DNA from: SIG672 sp045580325
Lineage (GTDB): Bacteria > Bacillota > Clostridia > Oscillospirales > CAG-272
Direction of reading: 5' to 3'
DNA length: 23,957 bases
Assembly: GCA_045580325.1 (NCBI GenBank)
Contig: JAZNNR010000016.1
Span: 1-23,957, forward strand
The notes below the pieces were generated by a model. That model was not told the origin of the DNA and made no database searches. It saw only the letters and a program-made list of their open reading frames with translations. The position numbers and the translations under genes are program-made. Each line of letters begins with the position of its first letter. Within the stretch, counting starts at the first letter, position 1. This document shows positions 21,654 to 23,957 of this stretch, in pieces.

Positions 21654-21681
21654 AAAATCTCCCACGAAGGTGGGAGATTTT
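21654..21681 (-). terminator. Terminator of the HTH/lipoprotein operon
   Basis: A 12-bp stem AAAATCTCCCAC/GTGGGAGATTTT with a GAAG loop, T-rich on both sides, beginning 6 nt after the lipoprotein stop codon. It can act on either strand. Confidence 0.9.
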
Positions 21682-21687
21682 TGATTG

Positions 21688-22074
21688 TTAATCGTTTTTG
21701 CTGAATTTATAACCGACCCAGTCCAAGTAATACCCATCTCGTGTGAATGTCAGTTTGTCATCAATTTCTTTTAATTTACCATCGGGGCTATCTCTGCCAG
21801 TTATAAAAGAAGCTACTAGTTCTTTATTCTCTATTTTCCATGTACCATAAAGCTCATTGTATCCATAAATATCAATTGACAAATATGATGCTGCTCCGTC
21901 TGCAGACAGAAATAAATACCGTTTATTTGTTACATTCTCTCCGTGATAAAGTGTAGATTCTATGCATTCCCATTCTCCTATTACAAAATCTTCTGTAAGT
22001 TTATATCTAGTACACGCCGCAAACGAACAAAGCAAAATACTAGCCAAAACTAAAATACTTAAAATTCTTTTCAT
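21688..22074 (-). CDS. Small predicted lipoprotein of unknown function (128 aa)
   Basis: The signal peptide MKRILSILVLASILLCSFAAC ends in a lipobox with Cys21. The mature ~107 residues alternate short beta strands with turns: GEWECIESTL, YLFLSADGAASYLS, GTWKIENKELVASF, DKLTFTRDGYYLDW. The repeated G-x-W and D-G turns resemble small lipocalin-like or 'W-x-x-E' beta-barrel lipoproteins common in Clostridia, but I do not assign a family. AAAGGA is about 10 nt before the ATG and overlaps the end of the upstream HTH gene (14 nt apart), so the two form an operon behind one palindrome-controlled promoter. Its AT-rich codons differ from the GC-rich codons of genes to the left. Confidence 0.78.
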   Translation of the reverse strand: MKRILSILVLASILLCSFAACTRYKLTEDFVIGEWECIESTLYHGENVTNKRYLFLSADGAASYLSIDIYGYNELYGTWKIENKELVASFITGRDSPDGKLKEIDDKLTFTRDGYYLDWVGYKFSKND

Positions 22075-22088
22075 TTTTTAATTTCCTT

Positions 22089-22250
22089 TCATTTCTTATA
22101 ATTTTCAACTTCTTCAACAGGAATTCTCCAAGGACTTCCCTTTGCATCCTGTTCTGCACCATTAAATTTACCTTCTCTGCAGAGCTTGGAAACATATGCT
22201 TGAGTACAACCTAAAATTTCTGCCGCTTCTTTTGTGCCAACAAATTCCAT
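22089..22250 (-). CDS. 53-aa helix-turn-helix protein (excisionase/MerR-like HTH_17 type)
   Basis: A short frame from the ATG at 22250, with GGAGG 7 nt upstream, to TGA at 22089. The peptide begins MEFVGTKEAAEILGCTQAYV, continues SKLCREGKFNGAEQDAKG, and ends SPWRIPVEEVENYKK. This is the winged-helix pattern of excisionase-family DNA-binding proteins (x-T-x-E-A-A-x-I-L-G-x-x-x-x-x-V ... R-x-G-x-x ... W-R-I-P-x-x-E-V). Such proteins act as excisionases or small transcription regulators; no integrase or attachment site is seen, so a regulator is more likely. Its promoter is embedded in two 19-bp palindromes shared with the divergent Xre gene. It is followed 14 nt later by a lipoprotein gene. Confidence 0.85.
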   Translation of the reverse strand: MEFVGTKEAAEILGCTQAYVSKLCREGKFNGAEQDAKGSPWRIPVEEVENYKK

Positions 22251-22272
22251 ATTTCAACCTCCTTTTTTATTT

Positions 22273-22301
22273 ATTATACTCAATCTTTGAGTATTTGTCA
22301 A
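22273..22301 (-). promoter_or_regulatory. SigA-type promoter of the HTH/lipoprotein operon
   Basis: TTGACA (22301-22296) and TATAAT (22278-22273) on the minus strand, both perfect, 17 bp apart. Palindrome 1 fills the spacer and overlaps the -10; palindrome 2 touches the -35. A bound repressor would block it. Confidence 0.88.
22276..22294. promoter_or_regulatory. Operator palindrome 1
   Basis: ATACTCAA-TCT-TTGAGTAT, a perfect 8-bp inverted repeat around 3 bp. It matches palindrome 2 in both arms; the centres are 25 bp apart (about 2.4 helical turns). The position over the HTH-operon promoter makes it a likely binding site for the divergent Xre protein. Confidence 0.85.
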
Positions 22302-22324
22302 TACTCAAACGTTGAGTATATTAA
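22295..22324 (+). promoter_or_regulatory. Likely promoter of the xre gene
   Basis: TTGTCA (22295-22300), an 18-bp spacer and TATTAA (22319-22324). Palindrome 2 occupies the spacer, so the same operators could autoregulate xre. Confidence 0.5.
22301..22319. promoter_or_regulatory. Operator palindrome 2
   Basis: ATACTCAA-ACG-TTGAGTAT, with the same arms as palindrome 1 and a different 3-bp centre. It abuts the -35 of the minus-strand promoter and lies inside the plus-strand promoter. Confidence 0.85.
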
Positions 22325-22359
22325 AATATTATCAGGAAATTTAATTATAGGAGGCGTTT

Positions 22360-22578
22360 ATGAACTACAGAACAAGAATAAGAAACGTAAGAGAAGACAG
22401 AGATCTTACACAATCGCAGATAGGTCAAATTCTGAACAAATCACAACAAGGATACAATCACATCGAAGCAGGCAGAGCCGAGCTGAAAATAGAAGACCTT
22501 GCAAAGCTTTGCGAGTTCTACAACCTCTCCGCCGATTATCTTATAGGCATTACCGACGAAGAAAAAAGTTTAAGGTGA
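22360..22578 (+). CDS. Xre/Cro-CI family helix-turn-helix transcriptional regulator
   Basis: A 72-residue, single-domain HTH_3 protein: RIRNVREDRDLTQSQIGQIL (helices 1-2), NKSQQGYNHIEAGRAELKIE (recognition helix and helix 4) and LAKLCEFYNLSADYLIGIT, the standard end of Cro/CI domains. There is no dimerisation or peptidase domain, so it resembles short Cro/SinR-like repressors. AGGAGG stands 6 nt before the ATG. It is divergent from the HTH/lipoprotein operon, with two palindromic operators between them; the likely role is repression of that operon and of itself. It ends in its own terminator. No other phage genes are in view. Confidence 0.92.
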   Translation: MNYRTRIRNVREDRDLTQSQIGQILNKSQQGYNHIEAGRAELKIEDLAKLCEFYNLSADYLIGITDEEKSLR

Positions 22579-22589
22579 TTTTCAAAACA

Positions 22590-22623
22590 AAAACAGAGCC
22601 GATGTGAACGTTGGCTCTGTTTT
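22590..22623 (+). terminator. Terminator of the xre gene
   Basis: An 11-bp stem AAAACAGAGCC/GGCTCTGTTTT with a 12-nt loop and a TTTTATTT tail, 12 nt after the stop codon. Confidence 0.88.
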
Positions 22624-22672
22624 ATTTCATATTTTCATTTCACAAGTGTCAAGACACACCGCATAATAAAAC

Positions 22673-22699
22673 ATCAGTGGCAGATAAACTGCCACTGAT
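22673..22699. terminator. Terminator of the PPQTG surface protein gene
   Basis: A perfect 11-bp stem ATCAGTGGCAG/CTGCCACTGAT around a 5-nt loop, T-rich on both sides, 15 nt after the surface protein stop codon on the minus strand. It could also back up the xre terminator. Confidence 0.85.
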
Positions 22700-22714
22700 A
22701 TTTTTAATTTTTAA

Positions 22715-23957
22715 TTAGTCTTCAACACGTCTTTTTTTCTGTGTGTAGAGAGATTTTCCCATAACAGCGATAGCGCCGAGAAGAACTACTGCAAGGCTAA
22801 TCCAAAGTGTGATGTCGCCTGTTTGAGGAGGTGTGTCAGTAGGTTCGTAAACGTTTGTGAAGCCCATATCGTTTACTGTGCCGGAAGCACCCTTCTTTGT
22901 AATAACGGTGCTTACTACTGCAAGATCGCCTTCTTCGTTTTCTTCAACTGTAACAGTTACTTGATATTCGCTTTCATCGAATGTTATGCCTTCTGTTCCT
23001 TCAGCAACATTTGCTGTAATTACGAAGTAGTATATGCCTGCTTCTGTGAAGGTGATATTTTCAAATGCGAACTTACCGTCCTTGTTTGTTACAGTTACAG
23101 GTGTTCCGCTTGTTGCGAAGTTTGCATCTGCTGAGTAGAGTTCAAATGTAAACATACCGTCTACAAGGTCTTTACCTTCAAGCGTTACGTTACCGCCGAG
23201 ATCTACTGTTGTGCTCGGAATTTCCGGTACATCAGGATTCATGTCGTAGTCACAAACGTCGCACTTGCCGTCGTTATTTGCGTCAGCGTGAGTAGGAGCT
23301 GCGATTACGAGAGCTTCCTTGGTTGTTTCTACCTTTTCTGCTGTGAAGTATTTGTCGCACTTATCGCAGTGGTAGTGAGCCTTCATACCTGCCTTGAGCT
23401 CGTCTTTTGTATGTACTGCGGGTACTTCTTCAACGAGTGTTCCGTAGTTATGACCAGCCTTGATCACTACGCTGTTCTTATCGGTGATCTCGGTTGTTGC
23501 GGTATTGTCAGTGAACCACTTGCCGCATTCACATTCGTAGTAAGCTATGTTACCGTTTTCTGTGCAGGTTGCATCCTTAGCCTTAACTTCGGTGAGATTG
23601 TCTGCATGAACGTGTCCAAGCTTGTTAGCAATTATGTATCCACAATCGCTACATACCTGATCCTTATCTTCGGTAGGTGCTGCGATGTTAGGTGTATGTG
23701 CAAGAACTGTATCCTTTGCTCCGCACTCACAAACATGTGCGTGTCCGTCTGCACCCTTATATCCCCATTCGGTTCCGTATGCATGAGCGTTCTTGATAAC
23801 GAGTGCTTCCTTAGTTGTAGCTTCCTTGTCTGCTGTGAAGTATTTGTCGCACTTATCGCAGTGGTAGTGAGCCTTCATACCGTTTACGAGTTCAGTAGCG
23901 GTATGCTTTCCGGGATCTTCATTAACGAGTGTTCCGTAGTTATGACCTGCCTTGATC
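22715..23957 (-). CDS. Sortase-anchored repetitive surface protein, C-terminal part (5' end outside window)
   Basis: The frame stays open to the right edge, so this is the last ~413 residues. N-terminal part: CxxC-containing repeats (HYHCDKCDKYFTADKEATTKEALVI, split by CSDCGY and CECGKWFTDN), duplicated at a 164-residue period. Then a dockerin-like scrap (HADANNDGKCDVCDYD), a linker, and one pilin-type domain resembling the Spy0128/FctA isopeptide fold (GMFTFELYSADANF ... FTEAGIYYFVITANV ... FTNVYE). It ends with a cell-wall sorting signal: PPQTGD, a hydrophobic helix (ITLWISLAVVLLGAIAVMG) and a KKRR tail. PPQTG matches the (S/P)PxTG type used by clostridial class B-like sortases rather than LPXTG. 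No sortase gene is in the window. It is probably an adhesin or pilin-like wall protein. Confidence 0.88.
   Translation of the reverse strand, partial: IKAGHNYGTLVNEDPGKHTATELVNGMKAHYHCDKCDKYFTADKEATTKEALVIKNAHAYGTEWGYKGADGHAHVCECGAKDTVLAHTPNIAAPTEDKDQVCSDCGYIIANKLGHVHADNLTEVKAKDATCTENGNIAYYECECGKWFTDNTATTEITDKNSVVIKAGHNYGTLVEEVPAVHTKDELKAGMKAHYHCDKCDKYFTAEKVETTKEALVIAAPTHADANNDGKCDVCDYDMNPDVPEIPSTTVDLGGNVTLEGKDLVDGMFTFELYSADANFATSGTPVTVTNKDGKFAFENITFTEAGIYYFVITANVAEGTEGITFDESEYQVTVTVEENEEGDLAVVSTVITKKGASGTVNDMGFTNVYEPTDTPPQTGDITLWISLAVVLLGAIAVMGKSLYTQKKRRVED
23313..23957 (-). repeat. 492-bp tandem repeat within the surface protein gene
   Basis: 23313-23465 and 23805-23957 align without gaps at a constant offset of 492 bp (164 codons), with long identical runs around the HYHCDKCDKYF coding part. 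The second copy runs off the window, so the number of units is unknown. Confidence 0.82.

Noticed and set aside
22089..22578. Prophage or integrative element around the Xre and excisionase-like genes
   Set aside because: No integrase, att repeats, replication or structural genes lie nearby; the HTH gene is coupled to a lipoprotein gene instead.

Overview
The window looks like chromosomal DNA of an anaerobic Firmicute of class Clostridia, probably an Oscillospirales gut or rumen lineage. Pointers are a type III glutamine synthetase, ThyX in place of ThyA, Mini-ribonuclease III beside thyX, a short ProRS lacking the insertion domain, a dockerin-like module, a PPxTG sortase-anchored surface protein, strong AGGAGG-type ribosome binding sites and near-consensus SigA promoters with 17-bp spacers. 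I cannot name a species. No rRNA, tRNA, CRISPR array, integrase or phage structural gene was seen.

Layout. 1-870: partial GNAT acetyltransferase and a REP-associated (Y1/HUH) transposase whose own coding sequence holds two inverted copies of a REP-like element. 935-8432: housekeeping genes. asd and glnN diverge from back-to-back consensus promoters; glnN and plsY converge on a shared bidirectional terminator; then a cysteine-desulfurase-family enzyme, a small AT-rich membrane protein, a SAM-binding (spermidine-synthase-like) protein and mrnC. 8601-10623: thyX and a GT4 glycosyltransferase, convergent. 10750-13158: two predicted lipoproteins, one a Cthe_2159-like carbohydrate-binding beta-helix protein and one an HtrA protease on a collagen-like stalk. 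13409-18139: proS, a metallo-beta-lactamase-fold hydrolase and a large secreted GH24 lysozyme/SH3b/leucine-rich-repeat/CxxC-repeat/dockerin protein. 18393-21468: a HAD phosphatase, MFS transporter and glycerophosphodiesterase operon. 21688-22578: a compact divergent regulatory module, made of a 53-aa HTH gene plus a small lipoprotein facing an Xre repressor across two near-identical 19-bp palindromes. 22715-23957: the C-terminal part of a repetitive surface protein.

Functional reading. Much of the window serves the cell envelope: PlsY makes lysophosphatidate, GDPD hydrolyses phosphodiesters, the GT4 enzyme builds glycans, the lysozyme cuts peptidoglycan, HtrA does quality control outside the membrane, and sortase substrates and lipoproteins decorate the surface.

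The least expected observations are: (1) three dispersed copies of a 56-58-nt hairpin element whose stem changes are all compensatory; (2) the REP-like elements inside the transposase gene; (3) the palindrome-controlled HTH/lipoprotein versus Xre module; and (4) the unusual domain mixtures of the lysozyme and HtrA proteins. All calls come from reading the sequence; no database search was run.
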